DNA of 64,000 nucleotides from Massariosphaeria phaeospora (taxonomy: Eukaryota > Ascomycota > Dothideomycetes > Pleosporales), in assembly GCA_011032825.1 (NCBI GenBank), contig JAADJZ010000030.1, positions 124,001 to 188,000 of the forward strand, given 5' to 3'. Of this stretch, positions 1-12,311 are shown piece after piece. The notes beneath the pieces are model-generated. The model saw only the letters and a list, made by a program, of their open reading frames with translations. It did not search any database and was not told where the DNA came from. The number at the start of each line of letters is the position of its first letter. Positions within the stretch are counted from its first letter, which is position 1. A program made the position numbers and the translations under genes.

Positions 1-407
1 GCCTCGGCTTGGGTGGTCTGCGCTCGCAGCGTCGCTGGCGAAGCGGGCACAGCGTCAACGACGGCAGGTGGTGCGGACGAGTGGGCAGTGTCAGGGGTCA
101 ACGCATCAGCTCCAAGTTGGGGGATTGAGAAAGCACCACCACCACCGCCGCCAGTTTGAGGCTCTACTACTGAGGCTTCGAGTTCATGCGGTTCATACGT
201 GAAGCGAGCTTGGGTATTGCGTACTGCTACTTGAGAGGTGGTAGTAGTACTAGCTTGGTGCATGTACATCGGTTTCCCAGGCCAGTAGCGCTCGCCAAAC
301 GTACCAGGCACGCCCATTTTAGCGTGCGCTCTACGGATCCAGTGCCCTGGGGCTGAGACGCCGTAGGTGGTGTTGTGCGGGGCTGGGGTGTATGCGGTGT
401 ATGTCAT
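1..407 (-). CDS. Partial hypothetical protein (N-terminal 135 residues)
   Basis: An open frame runs on the minus strand from an ATG at 407 to the left edge without a stop, so the 3' end lies outside the window. The peptide begins MTYTAYTPAP, then has a compact Trp/Tyr/Met-rich stretch (RAHAKMGVPGTFGERYWPG) and becomes Thr/Val/Gly/Ala/Pro-rich, including a run of six glycines near residue 90. The well-ordered segment followed by low-complexity sequence looks like real coding sequence, and no intron is needed. I do not recognise a family and see no signal peptide or membrane segment. Confidence 0.5.
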   Translation of the reverse strand, partial: MTYTAYTPAPHNTTYGVSAPGHWIRRAHAKMGVPGTFGERYWPGKPMYMHQASTTTTSQVAVRNTQARFTYEPHELEASVVEPQTGGGGGGAFSIPQLGADALTPDTAHSSAPPAVVDAVPASPATLRAQTTQAE

Positions 408-949
408 CTTGTTTTGCACTTGTGGGTTTGTTTCTTTTCGGGGGGCTTCACTGGGATTGGGTTGGGTTTGCAGGATTTCAAGGCAAGGTTCAGTGTGAAT
501 GGATTGTTTGAGAGATGAATGGTATAGGGCGTGATGAGTTTTTTTTATGGGAGAGACGTGGGGTGTTGTATATGCACAATGTGGGGGTACATGATGGTGG
601 ATGTGATCCGTGCCCAGGGCGAGTGTCAATGAGGCAGAAGCTTGCCGGTGTGATTGGAGGGAGACTGTGGAGAGTGTATTGTGGGTGCACAATGTTGGAG
701 GTGGGTAGTGGGTGTAGATGAGGTTTGCCGATACAGTGGTTGTTAAGCATACTTGAAGGACATTGGCATTCTTAGTAGGTTGGCAACGATTCTACATTCT
801 AAGCTATAGCTACAGATTTGCTCTAACTTAAGCGCGATTGTGCAACTCGTGCACGGCATTCAAAGTCTCTGACTTGAGAGCTCTCCTTTCAGGATTCTCT
901 TCTAGTCGGACAGATTCACGATCACGAAGATAAAGCTCCACGCCCTTAG
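408..949. other. Intergenic region upstream of the partial gene
   Basis: About 540 bases between the start of the partial minus-strand gene and the end of the next minus-strand gene. Short G/T-rich open frames here on both strands show no domain and look like chance. Nothing else is supported. Confidence 0.5.
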
Positions 950-1678
950 TTAGCGTTTTCGTACAGTCTTCGGCTCACCAACGAAGCAGGTGAACTGACG
1001 TGTGATGCTGTTCTTCAGCCGCAAGCGTCGTGAGCGGGACGCAGTTGGAGCCAAGCTAAACGACTGATTCATTGCACTCATCGATGAAGTTCTACGAGGA
1101 GGCGGAGAGTCTGGGGCTTTTAGCACGATGAGGAGTTGATCACCGACTTTAGGCCTACGTCCAAGCTGCGGACCTGACGGGTTTGGAGTGTAATTACTTT
1201 CAGCACCAGCAATGCTGACAGAGTTTGGCCCGTAGTGGGGCGTGGGGATGAAGTGCGATTGCTCTTGCCGCTCACTGACGAGAATCTCGTCGACTGAGCG
1301 AGGGAGTGGGTTGGAAGTCATCTCTGGTAGTAGAGGATGTGATGGCTGTTGTGGCTGTTGATGAACCCACGACGAAGCAGACATACGAGACAATGCCGTC
1401 GGAGGATAATGCTCCTCAGCACGGAATGGAGCACTCAACCTTGACACGGTACGGGCCTCTTGGTGATGTTCCCCGGAATCCTGATAGACGGCGTCTGGAA
1501 GTGGATACCGTCGTCCTGAATTCATACCGGCAGAGAGACTTAGCTCACCCGAGTAGATAGGTGAAGTAGAATAGCCCCGGTAAGAGTGTAGATTGCCTTG
1601 CTCAACAGCTGTTGCTGCTAGGTTCGCGTTCCTGTGAGAGTGTCGCAAGTGTCCGAGATTCTGATATGTGGTGGGCAT
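950..1678 (-). CDS. Hypothetical Ser/Pro/Arg-rich protein, 242 aa
   Basis: A single uninterrupted frame from ATG at 1678 to the stop at 950. The protein is rich in Ser, Pro, Gln, His and Arg, with a motif PKVGDQLLIVLKAPDSPPP around residues 175-195 and a basic tail, so it is probably largely disordered. No signal peptide, transmembrane helix or known domain is visible. It is divergent from the DUF3292 gene. An 84-codon plus-strand frame overlaps it but has no protein-like features. The gene may be lineage-restricted; its reality rests on frame length alone. Confidence 0.45.
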   Translation of the reverse strand: MPTTYQNLGHLRHSHRNANLAATAVEQGNLHSYRGYSTSPIYSGELSLSAGMNSGRRYPLPDAVYQDSGEHHQEARTVSRLSAPFRAEEHYPPTALSRMSASSWVHQQPQQPSHPLLPEMTSNPLPRSVDEILVSERQEQSHFIPTPHYGPNSVSIAGAESNYTPNPSGPQLGRRPKVGDQLLIVLKAPDSPPPRRTSSMSAMNQSFSLAPTASRSRRLRLKNSITRQFTCFVGEPKTVRKR

Positions 1679-2524
1679 AATCTTCAGAATAGTGGTGGTT
1701 TTACTAGAAGTGAATCACGGGGTAACAGAATGCGTTTTATACCTAGGTACCTACGACTAGTCGCGTTTCTCACAATGGGACAATATGGCGATGTTCAGCG
1801 AGGACAATATTGTGTAGACACAAGTCGTCGTCCTGGAGCTGACAATTTACCGCCATGACTCGTCCAAATCACCACCGATTTCTTTTTTGATCTGACACTC
1901 ACTACACGTACTATCCAGGTTGAAGGATTCGTATGCATCGAGTTGAGAACAGGGTGTGAGTGAAGGGCGGCATGGCGGGTGTCAGTCAAGAGAAAGCGTC
2001 CGATGAGGTGCACTGTTTTGTGAAGAAGAAGTAAGGTTCGGGAAGAAAAAGCGAACAGGTCGAATGATTCTGCCACGGAAAACTAAATGCCTGCTTGATG
2101 ATCAGAGCAAGGACATGGAGTGCGGTAGAGAATGAGGCCGATGGCGATCTAATCTGATCTGGAGATCTCGATGCGCTATCGATAAGCGAAGCTGATGGAA
2201 TGACTCGGGACGCATTCTACTACAGTAGAGCACTCACCACCTGCCGGTTCAGCAAGTCCTCCGTGTGCAGTCCACGAATGTCCACACAGTCGAAGTGCGC
2301 ACGGAGACCAGCACGTTTCCATTCGGCCTCGAACAAGAGCCATCTCCGTGCCGCCAAAGACGAGTGATGCATGTGGCTTGCCGCCTGGCCTGTGCGCAAT
2401 GCAATGACGCCATGGGCCTCACCCCCCCTTCCTTGTCCCGCATCTGGGAACGCACTTCATGAATGCGCTGTGTCCCATGCTGCCCCTCTTGCTGGCCGCT
2501 GTTACTTGAATCTCCTCATTCAAC
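1679..2524. other. Divergent intergenic region
   Basis: About 850 bases between the minus-strand hypothetical gene and the plus-strand DUF3292 gene, so it should hold both promoters. Two overlapping short frames at 2249-2462 on opposite strands show no family features. No specific site is identified. Confidence 0.4.
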
Positions 2525-4700
2525 ATGGCCACCGGAATCGTCTACAAGGACCTGTTGCCTATTCCAGACGAAACGGACCCGAACAGGATAGCGACAACTA
2601 CCACAACAAACGACCACCCAACCGAAAGCCATGCTTTGGCCAGGCAAGATCATGAAGAGAAGGGCGCGGCGCAGCTTGCCCATGGCAAAGAGGTAGTGGA
2701 CCTTGGTTGGAACGAACCCAAGGAGGCCATGGCGAGCCCTCTCGTGGGAGGCATCCCGAATGAAGATCTCTGGGTACTGGTGCGGCGGTTCAACAAGGTA
2801 GGACTATATCGTTCAACTCCGGTGACTGCTGCTGACGACCTAGTAGCAAATGTACCATGTCAAGGAGATTCCGCACCCGCCCCCTGGCGGCCTGGATCTC
2901 AACATCGCCGACGAAGAGGAATTCTCGCCAGACAAACTGAGGAGCAACGTAGAGCGACTCTACATGACTATAGTGAGGCCCCTAGCCCGTACTCGATCTC
3001 TACCCCTGCTTACTCGTCCAGGGAATTGGCATGATAGGCTTCGGTAAACAGATTGTCCGACTCCGGTCATGGCGAGAAACACGGCGCACTGCATGGTTCT
3101 GCGCAGCTTATTTCCTGGCCTGGTTATTCGATTTCATCATGCCTCTACTCTCTCTCACCTTTCTTGCACTTATCGTGTATCCGCCCATCCGGCCTATGAT
3201 GTTCCCTCCTGCTCCCCTTGCCTTGGTCTCTGGCAGTGGCGGCGTACAGAAGCCGAAGGCTGGTGTGCTCGGCAGCCACGACAGCGCTACGGGCGCACCT
3301 GAGAACCACAAGGGAGAAGCTGTTGAACAGGAAGCAAGCAACTTTGTCAACGGAATCGCATCAGTAGCACTTTCTAGCGCCACCGGTAAGCATCCCCAAG
3401 GAGACCCCCACTCTGAAGAAGGTTCCCCTGGAGATTCTGTTCCTGATCCAACATCAATTGCTGTTGGAGCAGCCGATGCAAAAGATATGGCTTCTGGTGT
3501 CAATTCCGGAGCAACGCATGACAAGACGAAGGCTCCCATGGAGACCGCCATGTGGACCAAGATGAGGCCCATCATGCATGGAGTTGCCGATGTTACGGAC
3601 GGATGGGAGCGCTTTGCCAAGTACGTACTGCATGCTTCCTTATCTGCTACCTACTAATGCGAGTCAGTGCCCTTTCTCCGACACCACCTTTCCCCCGCGA
3701 CAGCCATCGTCTTCGCTTGGCTGGTCTTGTGCTACCACTCGTCCTCGCTTCTGTCTTTGTAACCTCCTACATGTTCATGAAAGGTGTTACGTTCGGTGTT
3801 GGTTTTGGGTTCTTTGGCGATCCTATCATCTCTCGTGGCCTCGAACTTCTGAACCGCAAGTTCCCTAACTGGCAGAAACTACTTGAGCTTCGTAACACCG
3901 TTCTCAAAGGCGTGCCAACCAACGCTCAACTCACCCTTACACTTCTTCGCGTCGGTGAAGCCAATAAAGCTCCTCTGCCTCCACCTCCGCGCAGCCACGA
4001 GCCGCCTCCAGAGGTCGCAGCTCATGTTGGCGAGCAAGACCTGCGGGCTACAGGCGCAGATTATCCCCTCAATGCTACCCAAGAGGAACTCGATGATGCC
4101 ATGACACATGACCCTAGCGTCGCTCACGAAACAGACGGAGCTGATATTGACAACGCAAAGAACGCCAAACACGGCAAGAAAGGCAGTAAGATTCTAGGAT
4201 TCTTCAAGGGCACAATCAGAGGCGGTGTTGAGACTGCTATTGGCACAGACAAGCTCAAAGCCAAGGCCGGCAGTATGCACGCGAAAAACAGACTGGGTGC
4301 CGTACCGCCCAAGAACGAGGATTTGACCTCTGGCCCTGTGGAGTTCAAAGCAAGATACCTGGGCAAAAAGGGTCATGTGTACATTCCCAGTACAGCGACC
4401 ATTCCTTGTCTGGCCTTCTCAACCGACTCGTCGATTGAGAAGATTGGTACTGCGCAACGCGACGATCTGCACCCTGAATGGAGCATTCCCGTTGGCAATA
4501 TCGCCGAGATGCGGAAGGCAGGCGGCTATGGCTGGAAGGCTAAGCTGGTAATCGGATGGGCGATGGGACGCGAGGTCGCTGACGCCATGGAGATTGTAGA
4601 GAGGAACGGCACCAAATGGAAGATCACTGCTGTTCCTCTGCGCGATGAACTTTTCAATCGCCTCATTGCGATGGGCGGGCAGAAGTGGGAATGTTGGTGA
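2525..4700 (+). CDS. DUF3292 family membrane protein, 676 aa
   Basis: Four exons: 2525-2797, 2847-2972, 3022-3620 and 3668-4700, separated by introns of 49, 49 and 47 nt with GT-AG ends. The joined frame is open and phases agree. The sequence resembles the fungal DUF3292 family (PF11696, function unknown): an N-terminal region ending VRRFNKQMYHVK across the first splice, a hydrophobic pair around residues 150-185 (FDFIMPLLSLTFLALIV), a second hydrophobic segment after the RFANALSP join (LVLPLVLASVFVTSYMF), and a C-terminal segment of about 130 residues that could fold like a PH/GRAM domain. It is probably an internal-membrane protein, but no biochemical role is known. Start chosen as the first ATG giving the conserved N terminus MATGIVYKDLLP. 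Confidence 0.8.
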
Positions 4701-5066
4701 GCGATGATACCTAATGCACGTACATGGTCGTTTAAATTCTTGATGATGGTATATATATATAGCAATGATCCAGCGTGTGCATTAGTCTAAACTAGTTGAT
4801 AGCTTCGTATTCATCAATCATTTACCTTTCATCTGCTGTGCAAACATTGCGACGATTAAGCTAGGAGTGTACTGCACTACGAGTCAGTGCTGAATAAGTG
4901 AAATAGGGTGCACACATTCATGTCAAATAGGAAATATTATCTAATATGTACGACGAACCCAAATCCTAATCGCCCGTATTAACGCCAAATCCGTAGCAAA
5001 AGACTTAAAGAGTTAATTATTAAGAGACCGTTACTGCATATTTTCCATCTACACGAATCCATGCCA
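4701..5066. other. Convergent 3' region
   Basis: About 370 AT-rich bases between the 3' ends of the DUF3292 gene (+) and the receptor-like gene (-). It contains a short TA repeat near 4749-4761. No gene is seen. Confidence 0.5.
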
Positions 5067-7158
5067 TCAAAATCTCTCCACCTCAACCATCTTCGTTCTC
5101 CCACCCCCCTCGGTCAGCCCCGTAACATTCACCCCCAACGGCCCAATCCCACTCCCGCGCCCATGCTCACTGCCCCATCCGCCTCTCCCTTCCATAAACG
5201 CCCCACCAACATGCACAAATGTACCCGGTACGGGCGTCGAGATCTGATCCTTCAACCTACCCGACTCGCTCCTCTGCACCCGGCCACTTGTCCCTTGCTC
5301 CTGCTGCTCCTCGTCCTCCGTCTGCGGCGGTCCTCGTGACGGTGCCAAGGACAAATTACGCAACGAAAAATTGGAGTGGTTGGGTGCGGCGGATGCGGCG
5401 GGTTTGGAGTGAAGCGGATGTGACGGGGGATTGGGCGGAGTGCGGGAGGGGGTGTAGGAGGTCAGTGGGGGTGGTTGGAGTAGTGGTGTTGCGGAGCGGG
5501 AGCGCTCGGTGCCGGAGGCTGCTGTGTCGAAGGCGACGCGGTCGTACTGTGGGCGCTGACTGAGTCTGGTAATCTGATCGTTGTTGACGCCGCCATCGCT
5601 GTTGCCGACGCTGATGCCCGAGTGGCGCGCCTTGGCCCAGCTTGTTCTCGCGTCGTCTACCGGGGTCGACCGATCGGTGCTGCTGAAGGTGGAGACGAAA
5701 TGGTTCGGCTGCTGTGTCGGCGACGGCGTCGCGAGGTATTTCTCGGGGTTTTCGAGCGAGGTGAGTTGCGGGCTTGGGGGGCGGCCGATGCGCGCGCGGT
5801 GCAGAATTGGCGTTAGGAGGGTGAGCCAGGCGCGGAGCATGGATTGGCGGAAGAGGAGGATGAAGATTTCTATGCCGACGAGCTGGGTTGGATGGGGTTA
5901 GCACGTGGATGCTGAATATGTAACAGGGATGAATTGAAAGAAAAGGAAGGGGTATACTGTACTCACCGAAGCCAATATCAATGAGGTGAGGACTGCTGGG
6001 CGCGGGACCGTGAAGTTGCCGACGTACTTGATGCACTCTTTCTTGTCGCCGCGGCTGAGCGTATTGCAGATAATCCACGTCTTGACTGGTTTAATGTTCT
6101 CGGGGTCGTTGAACACTCTTCCTAGTTTGGAGTCCTGGGTCCAGAAGACGATGAAGAAGACTAGACTGCCGATTATCACAAAGACGCTAACGGCAATGTT
6201 GCGCCATTGCAGCAAGAACAGCTTCTTGATGCTCTTCCAGCTCTGGCCATGCTGCAGCGAGTTGTGTGAGATGTTCCGTCGTTCGCGCCGGAGCGTGCGG
6301 CTATACACGTAGACGCAGTATCCGGTAGTCACGACCTGGAGCAGGAACCCCGCAATGGAGAAGACCACGAGCCAGATCCAAAAGGTAGCAATCGCGTTTT
6401 CGTGGTTTGGCAGGCACGTCTGTCCCATCCGATAACTGAAGCCCGTCGATGTGAGTATCGCGATGAGGAACGCCAGAGGCAACAGGGTGCCCGCGAGGAT
6501 ACTGCCCCATTTGAAGTACTTGCCCGGGTCTCTGTCCCAGAAGATGCGGATGTGGAGCCACAGGCTGCGCAGAAAGACCCAGATGGCACAGCCAAGGCCG
6601 CCGAACGTGACGAGGGAGCCGGTCCAGGCGCAGGACATGGAGGACCGCATGTCGTTGGGTGTGATTGCATCGTAGCAGAGCGGAGGATCGATTCCAACGG
6701 GAATGACGAAGGACAGAGCGATGAAGAGGACAGGAACGAGTAGGCCGACTGATAGATAGTGTCGATGGGTTTGTGAGGAGGGGAGAACGGCGAAGGAGAG
6801 CAGGAGAAAGGAGCATAGTATCACGGAGAGGACTGAGAGGTAGTTTGGAACGCGCAGTTGATGTTTCCACTCTGTGCAATCAAATCAGCATGTCCCGCAG
6901 TTAGATTTGTCCGTAATATCACGGGATTACTGACCAGGTGGGTAGATCCAGTCCTGGATAGGACACGGAAAGCAGCAAGTTGTTCCATCTTCGAAGGATC
7001 CCAAGCCACAGTATCGGCCCGCAGTATCTATAACTCGTTAGTAGAACTCTCTTCGGAGCCAAAAGGTACATACACCCTCCCACCTTCCCAAACAATGCCT
7101 CATCGAGTAGAGGTGCGGTGCACGCACTGGTTGTGTTCGCGAAATTGCCGAGCGACAT
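5067..7158 (-). CDS. Seven-transmembrane receptor-like protein (putative GPCR), 632 aa
   Basis: Four exons on the minus strand: 7158-7074, 7027-6935, 6871-5967 and 5882-5067 (introns 46, 63 and 84 nt; phases agree). The N-terminal ectodomain is short and Cys-rich (YCGLGSFEDGTTCCFPCP). Seven hydrophobic helices follow: LSVILCSFLLLSFAVL, LLVPVLFIALSFVIP, LVTFGGLGCAIWVFL, ILAGTLLPLAFLIAIL, FWIWLVVFSIAGFLL, VSVFVIIGSLVFFIVFW and LTSLILASLVGIEIF. A hydrophilic tail of roughly 260 residues, rich in Ser, Pro and Arg, ends the protein. The THRHYLSV and ITPNDM elements fit a fungal receptor group distantly related to cAMP/Frizzled-type receptors; I infer plasma-membrane sensing, ligand unknown. The last splice joins helix 7, supporting the model. 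Confidence 0.75.
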
Positions 7159-7656
7159 CTTTTTGTCTTCAGATTATAAACAGGCCGAGTCAAACAGCAG
7201 GCGACACGTTGGCTAGTATATGCATATGCCAGAAACATATCTCTTTATTAGTCAAAAGTCATGCTTAATGATGCATAGGTAGGCGCAAGAACGCCCATGT
7301 CTTTGAACGTAGGGGTCAGGAAGCGTCAGTCGTGGATGGGGCACGCGGCCATTCTTTGTTCTGGGGAGTAAGGTCGGCGATGACACAAAACCCGAGGATG
7401 TAACAAAGCGACCTCGGGAATGGTGGAAGCCGTGTGAACTAAGGACCAGTGTTATTCCGTCAGATTAGCGATCACAGCTGCCTTGCCGGAGCGAACCTGG
7501 GGAGTAAACGCCACTGGGCGGACGAGACGGGAGAGTATAAAGTAAACTGGTCCGGGCGCATATTGCTCCCATTCCTTTTCATTATCCTGCTAGTACTGAC
7601 CAACCATCACTCGATTAATCCCTTTTCAAATCGTACAGTGCTCATACAACACATCG
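7159..7656. other. Intergenic region
   Basis: About 500 bases between the receptor start and the RSC7 stop, both genes on the minus strand. It should contain the receptor promoter. No gene or distinct repeat is seen. Confidence 0.5.
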
Positions 7657-9236
7657 TTAGACCGGAACACCCGCGAATCCTATCTTAATTTTGGCGCGCG
7701 CACCGTCGACGGTTTCGGAGTGCCACTGGTTCTTCCACTCCTCCTCGTCGCGCTTCGCTGCGAGCAAGACTTCCCTCGATTCAGGGCTCATCTCTAGAAG
7801 ATCCTCCTCATCGCAGTCAGGAAGGCCATTGGGGCCGATGTCGCAGAAGTCGCCGTCCGGCCCAGGAATACCAAGGCCAGCATAACGTGGTTTTTGTGCG
7901 TACATGTCGACGACGAGGTAGTTACGACGGACGATGTCAGGCACGTCGGTTTGTGAGGCAGGCACCTCTTCCCACCGAGCGTGAGTTGGCTGTGTGATCT
8001 TCGGATAGCACATTAGATTTGTATGTGGGTCGTAGAGACCGTCTAGGTTCGCTTTCCGGATCGCAGAGAGATTGGAATTGAAGCGACTGTGTCGAGTTAG
8101 CAAACATCATTCGGGGTTGAATGTCGGCCTTAGTATGCACATAGTATGGTCTGAACTCACCTGGCAGAACGAGCGTGTTCAAATTGCCAATTGGCAGATG
8201 TGATGTTCACTTTTCGCTTCCCTACAACTGGCTTCCCATTTGCCATAGGGACACTGGGCGCTCCCGTATGATATACGCTACTAGCACCGTGCCAGGCAAC
8301 ATACTGATTCTTGTTGTAAGGCTCTCCGAGAGGCGGCAGTCTGTCGTTCGGATCCGCAAGCTCGCCCTCGACGTCGCCCCTCTCCTTCGCCGCGGTGACG
8401 TAGTAGTCGTCGATGACCTTCTTGCCCCCAATAACGATACGCGCCCCGAACTCTCGGAAGACTGATCGTGCAGTCACGACACCAATAGCGCGGCCTTTGT
8501 ACGAGTGGGGGATAATGTCGCGTTCAATTAAGTCCCTCTTCTCGGCGTCGTCGATGATGATCTTGTACAGCTGCATGTGCTTCGTAAAGAACAGATAGCT
8601 GTCCCGGAAGCCACAGCAGCGTGCCGGCTCGGTCGACAACATGTAGAGCCGGTCGCCCCGTCCGGTGATGGTGAAGACACGCACGCGATAGTCCCGGCCG
8701 CCCAGCAGGACTCCCACCTTGTCGACCTTCTCCTCGCCCTCGGCATCTTCTGGGAGGTCGACCTCGTCGTTGAGGACATCCATCATGGTGCCCTCCTTGT
8801 CAATGGGCACTCGAGTGGCCTGCGCCGGGCCGCCTCGAGGCCGGCCACGAAAGCCTCCGCCGGCAGGACGGCCCCGCTTGCGCTTGATGGGCGTGCCGCC
8901 CTCGGACGTATTGTCAGGTTCGATGACGTTCCAGTCGGGCGGCCGGTTCTTGGGCGGGCGTCCCAGGCGCTTCTTGCGCGGGAACGTCTGCACGGCGACA
9001 GGCGACGGCGAGCGCTCCGAGGTTGCTTTCTCTTCGTCCGATGGCGCCGGTGTCTCGCCCTCGTCGTCTGGCGCGGGCGTCTGGGCGTGCGACTCGGGCG
9101 CGTCTGCCATGTCATCGTCGACATCTCCGTCGGCGTCGGCGTCTGCGTCTGTGTCGTGTTGCGGGGTTGCGCTGCGCGCCGGCGTGCTGCGACGAGCTGC
9201 AGCAGCTGCAGCGCGCGAAGGTCGACCTCGCGCCAT
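7657..9236 (-). CDS. RSC7: RSC7/Swp82-type chromatin-remodelling complex subunit, 501 aa
   Basis: Two exons, 9236-8161 and 8086-7657, with a 74-nt intron; the join gives ARSASRFNSNLSAIRKANL. The N-terminal third is disordered with an Asp-Ala repeat, acidic stretches and three AT-hook-like motifs (RLGRPPKNRP, KRKRGRPAGG, FRGRPRGG), as expected for DNA binding. The C-terminal two thirds match the Rsc7/Swp82 family (CRC subunit, PF08624): DYRVRVFTITGRGDRLYML, CCGFRDSYLFF, NLDGLYDPHTNLMCYPKITQ. In yeast Rsc7 (Npl6) is part of the nuclear RSC nucleosome remodeller; the same role is inferred. Length and domain order are normal. Start is the first ATG, directly before MARGRPSR. Confidence 0.88.
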
Positions 9237-10195
9237 TGCCGCGTCGCTGGCTGGGGAACTGGGGAACTGGACGAGTCAACGGCTGCGGTGATATGCAGCT
9301 GGGTTGCTCTGCACGCAGCAGAGGGGCGGGCGGTGACGTGGGTTGACTGGAGCTTCACTTGGGCGTGTTGAGTCTTGACTGGTGTGCTTGTCGCCTGGGA
9401 GAAGCGCGACGTGCTGAGCTAACCTCGCACGGACCACCATCACGTAATGCAGCTGCACTCCCACTCCACTCCACACCACCCGAGGAGACAGCAACACGTC
9501 GTACAACTATTTTATAAATATGCAATAAATCCTCAAATCTTCAACTAACAAACCAGGTCCAACAAAGCAATGCGCCTGGGTGGGACTTATAGCAGATTTA
9601 GGCTGCACAAGCTATAAGGGCGGCTGCGGTTCGAGTCCGATACTCACCTGCTTAATAGGCCGTTGGTTGCAGTAGGGCATTCGTTTTTTGCTGTTTTTTT
9701 TTCAATTGTCAAGGCTGGAATCCCGCCTTCCTTATCACTACATTCCCTACTTACTAGGACGCCACAATGCCCAAGATCAGTTGCCGCTGTTTTCACTGTC
9801 CACCAGGGCGATAAGTGACCGCGCCTCAACTAAATAGATGCCCAACCCAACAGCGTTGTATACACCGTTGTGCAAAGTCGTTGCATTCAGTTAGGCGGCC
9901 AGGTCATCGGTAGACTACCTACAGCCCAGGATGCAAGTGGAACCAATTAGGCAACCTCAGTTCATCCCCTTCTCCTTCTCCTTGTTGTGCTCGCGGGCAG
10001 CTGCTCCTCTTTGGTCCATGCTGCACGGAATGTTTGTCAACAAACGGTACTCATGTCAAGAGCGTTGGAGCGCCTCAACACATGGCTTCTCGCAGCTTGC
10101 CCTTCCGTCACATTGCACGATATTGATCCTGCACACCTTCAGCCTTGGACACGCTCACATTGTTTGTTCGACAACAACACCAACAACAGCAGAAT
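9237..10195. other. Divergent intergenic region
   Basis: About 960 bases between the RSC7 start (-) and the next gene (+), likely both promoters. Small frames on both strands lack coding character. A tRNA-like GGTTCGAGTCC motif at about 9628-9638 was examined and rejected as a tRNA. Confidence 0.4.
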
Positions 10196-11927
10196 ATGAG
10201 TCTTAGTCGCCTCGCTATCCGGGCCAAGAAAAGCCTTTCCGGCCTCTATCCATTCAGCAATGACGATGAAGACAACTCTCCCCGGTATGCCACTGAGCAA
10301 CGTTTTTTGTAACTAGCTAATAACAGCCAGTTCCGTCGATAACAGCAAGCCCTCCACTGCTAGAATCGAAATGGTCCACCCTGACTTGGGCGAGTTCGGT
10401 GTGTGTGGGCCTGGCTCACCGTCTTTCGATAGAGACAGTCCTTCGAGACGGAGGAGGTTGCTAGGCTCCTTGCGCAGCATGGGTTCTCTACGAAGTCTGC
10501 GCTCGAACAATAGCAAAGCATCCGAGGAAATCTGCATCCCACCGGAGGTATGGGCTGTTCATATGTCCTACGTACACTGAAGGCACTAATTTACTTGTTA
10601 GACACCGCCTAGATCAAGGCCTTCGCTCGCGCTCAATTTTCAACTATCACCTCCGGACCAGCCCATGTTCGGATCCGCAGGCAACTTTAGGCGCAGTGCG
10701 AGACACAGTAATTCCAATCATTCGCGTCCAGGATTCCAACCATCATCGCCTATTGCAGTACCAATGTTGGCGAATCCGGCCGCTTCAAGTTGCAGTACTA
10801 CACCTCCAGGGCTTACCACTTTCCATGTGGGGGCGCTACCGGATTCACCCGCTCCACTCCAACAGGCATCGGTGCAAGAAGCTATACTTAACCACTCCAT
10901 CCAAGCTGTTAAGCCCAGTGCGTCTGACGGACAGGATCTCATACTCGACCCGATTCCGACGCCAATGCCTGGTACAAACCTCACGCTCGAAGATATCGGA
11001 ACATTGAAAATGCGCGCCCCGTCTTCACCAGCTATGCCAACGGAGCAGAAGAACGATCACGATTATTTCGACTTGGCTGGGGTCCAAGGCGACGAGAACC
11101 ATGAACGTATTGACAGTGTTGTTGGTACTGAATATGCCACGTTAGAAGATGCTGAACTGCTTGCGAACACCGCTGTTACTATAGTAGAGATTGATGACTC
11201 CCTTCAACCTCCTATCCCTGGAATATTGCGACCGGTTAGCTCGAGCGAAGCTCCCATCGAAGAACTCGGTGATGATCCTTTCACTCTTGCCGGCGAGACT
11301 GATGCGTCGTTTGACGACAGCCCTGACCTTGCGTTCGCATATCTTGCCCTTCAAAGAACGAATAGCATCAGGTTGAACCAATTCAGCCAATGTGGGCTAG
11401 AGCGTCGCCGCAGTACTTGGAGTCGACACACTGGTCTTTATGACGGGACTGGTTACGGCGAGGATACAGCTTCCACAAGTGGACTCTCTGGAACACCAGA
11501 CACTACCATGGACGGTGTTAAGCTCATCAAAGAGACCATCTCAGAGGAAGATAAAAAACCGGCCAAGGTTAGCCATGTGCGCAACGAGAGTGTTTGGATG
11601 GAGAGGAAGGGAAAAGTTCGGAATACGGGGGATGACGTCCAAGGTACCCAAGATTTTGACGACCAGAAAGCGACGGATGGAGGCAACTCTGTCGAATCAA
11701 ACGAGACCCTACGGAGCCCAGCCGAAGATGCTGCTCAGTTCGATGAGAAGGCGACACTGCAAGAAATCCTGCGGGCATATGCTGCGCCAATGTTCTACGA
11801 CGAAGACGTTGGTAAAGAGCGAGTTTCCGAGCGAGGAAGCAGCTTCTCGGAGCAAGGATCTGAAGATCTCTATAAGTGCGATACAGCTGAGATCAGCGCG
11901 ATATCGCTCGTTGCACCGGAATGGTGA
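10196..11927 (+). CDS. Hypothetical acidic, Ser-rich protein, 543 aa
   Basis: Three exons: 10196-10284, 10331-10547 and 10602-11927, with 46- and 54-nt introns in agreeing phase. The N terminus MSLSRLAIRAKKSLSGLY is basic and amphipathic; it is followed by an Arg/Ser-rich block (RRRRLLGSLRSMGSLRSLRS) and a long acidic, Ser/Thr/Glu-rich region with no predicted membrane segment. The first ATG is chosen because it extends a frame that splices cleanly into the long third exon. Probably disordered, possibly phosphorylated; I do not recognise a family. Confidence 0.6.
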
Positions 11928-12311
11928 AGAAAGAGCCTCGAAGGTTGAAGTTTAGGGGACGTTCACCTGCACCATACCCAAAAGTGCTCATTGACTGACA
12001 TTGGGTCCCATTCATAGCACATAAAAGTAGTTCCACAGCGTATAGATCAGATTTTACGTTAAGCTCGAAAGATCAGGCCATGCAGTCACGCGCTCACCTA
12101 GCAGGTGGGCCCGAACACACGAGTCCGAGCGAGCGGTAAATCTCATACGATCTTTTGCAACAACTTTTTTGCCACCATTGTCTAGATTGTTCTTGCCATG
12201 GCAGTATCAGCTGAGTTCTTTCGCCGTGATGAGTGCATGCATATATAGGCACTTTGTTGTGGTCGTCGTCTCGATCTTGTGTTAGTTGTTCCCCTCCTTG
12301 CCCCGCCAACA
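11928..12311. other. Intergenic region
   Basis: About 380 bases between two plus-strand genes; no gene or distinct signal seen. It should carry the promoter of the oxidoreductase gene. Confidence 0.4.

Noticed and set aside
9600..9650. Possible tRNA around a GGTTCGAGTCC box
   Set aside because: The T-stem has only three pairs, no matching acceptor stem or A box was found, and no anticodon arm could be drawn.
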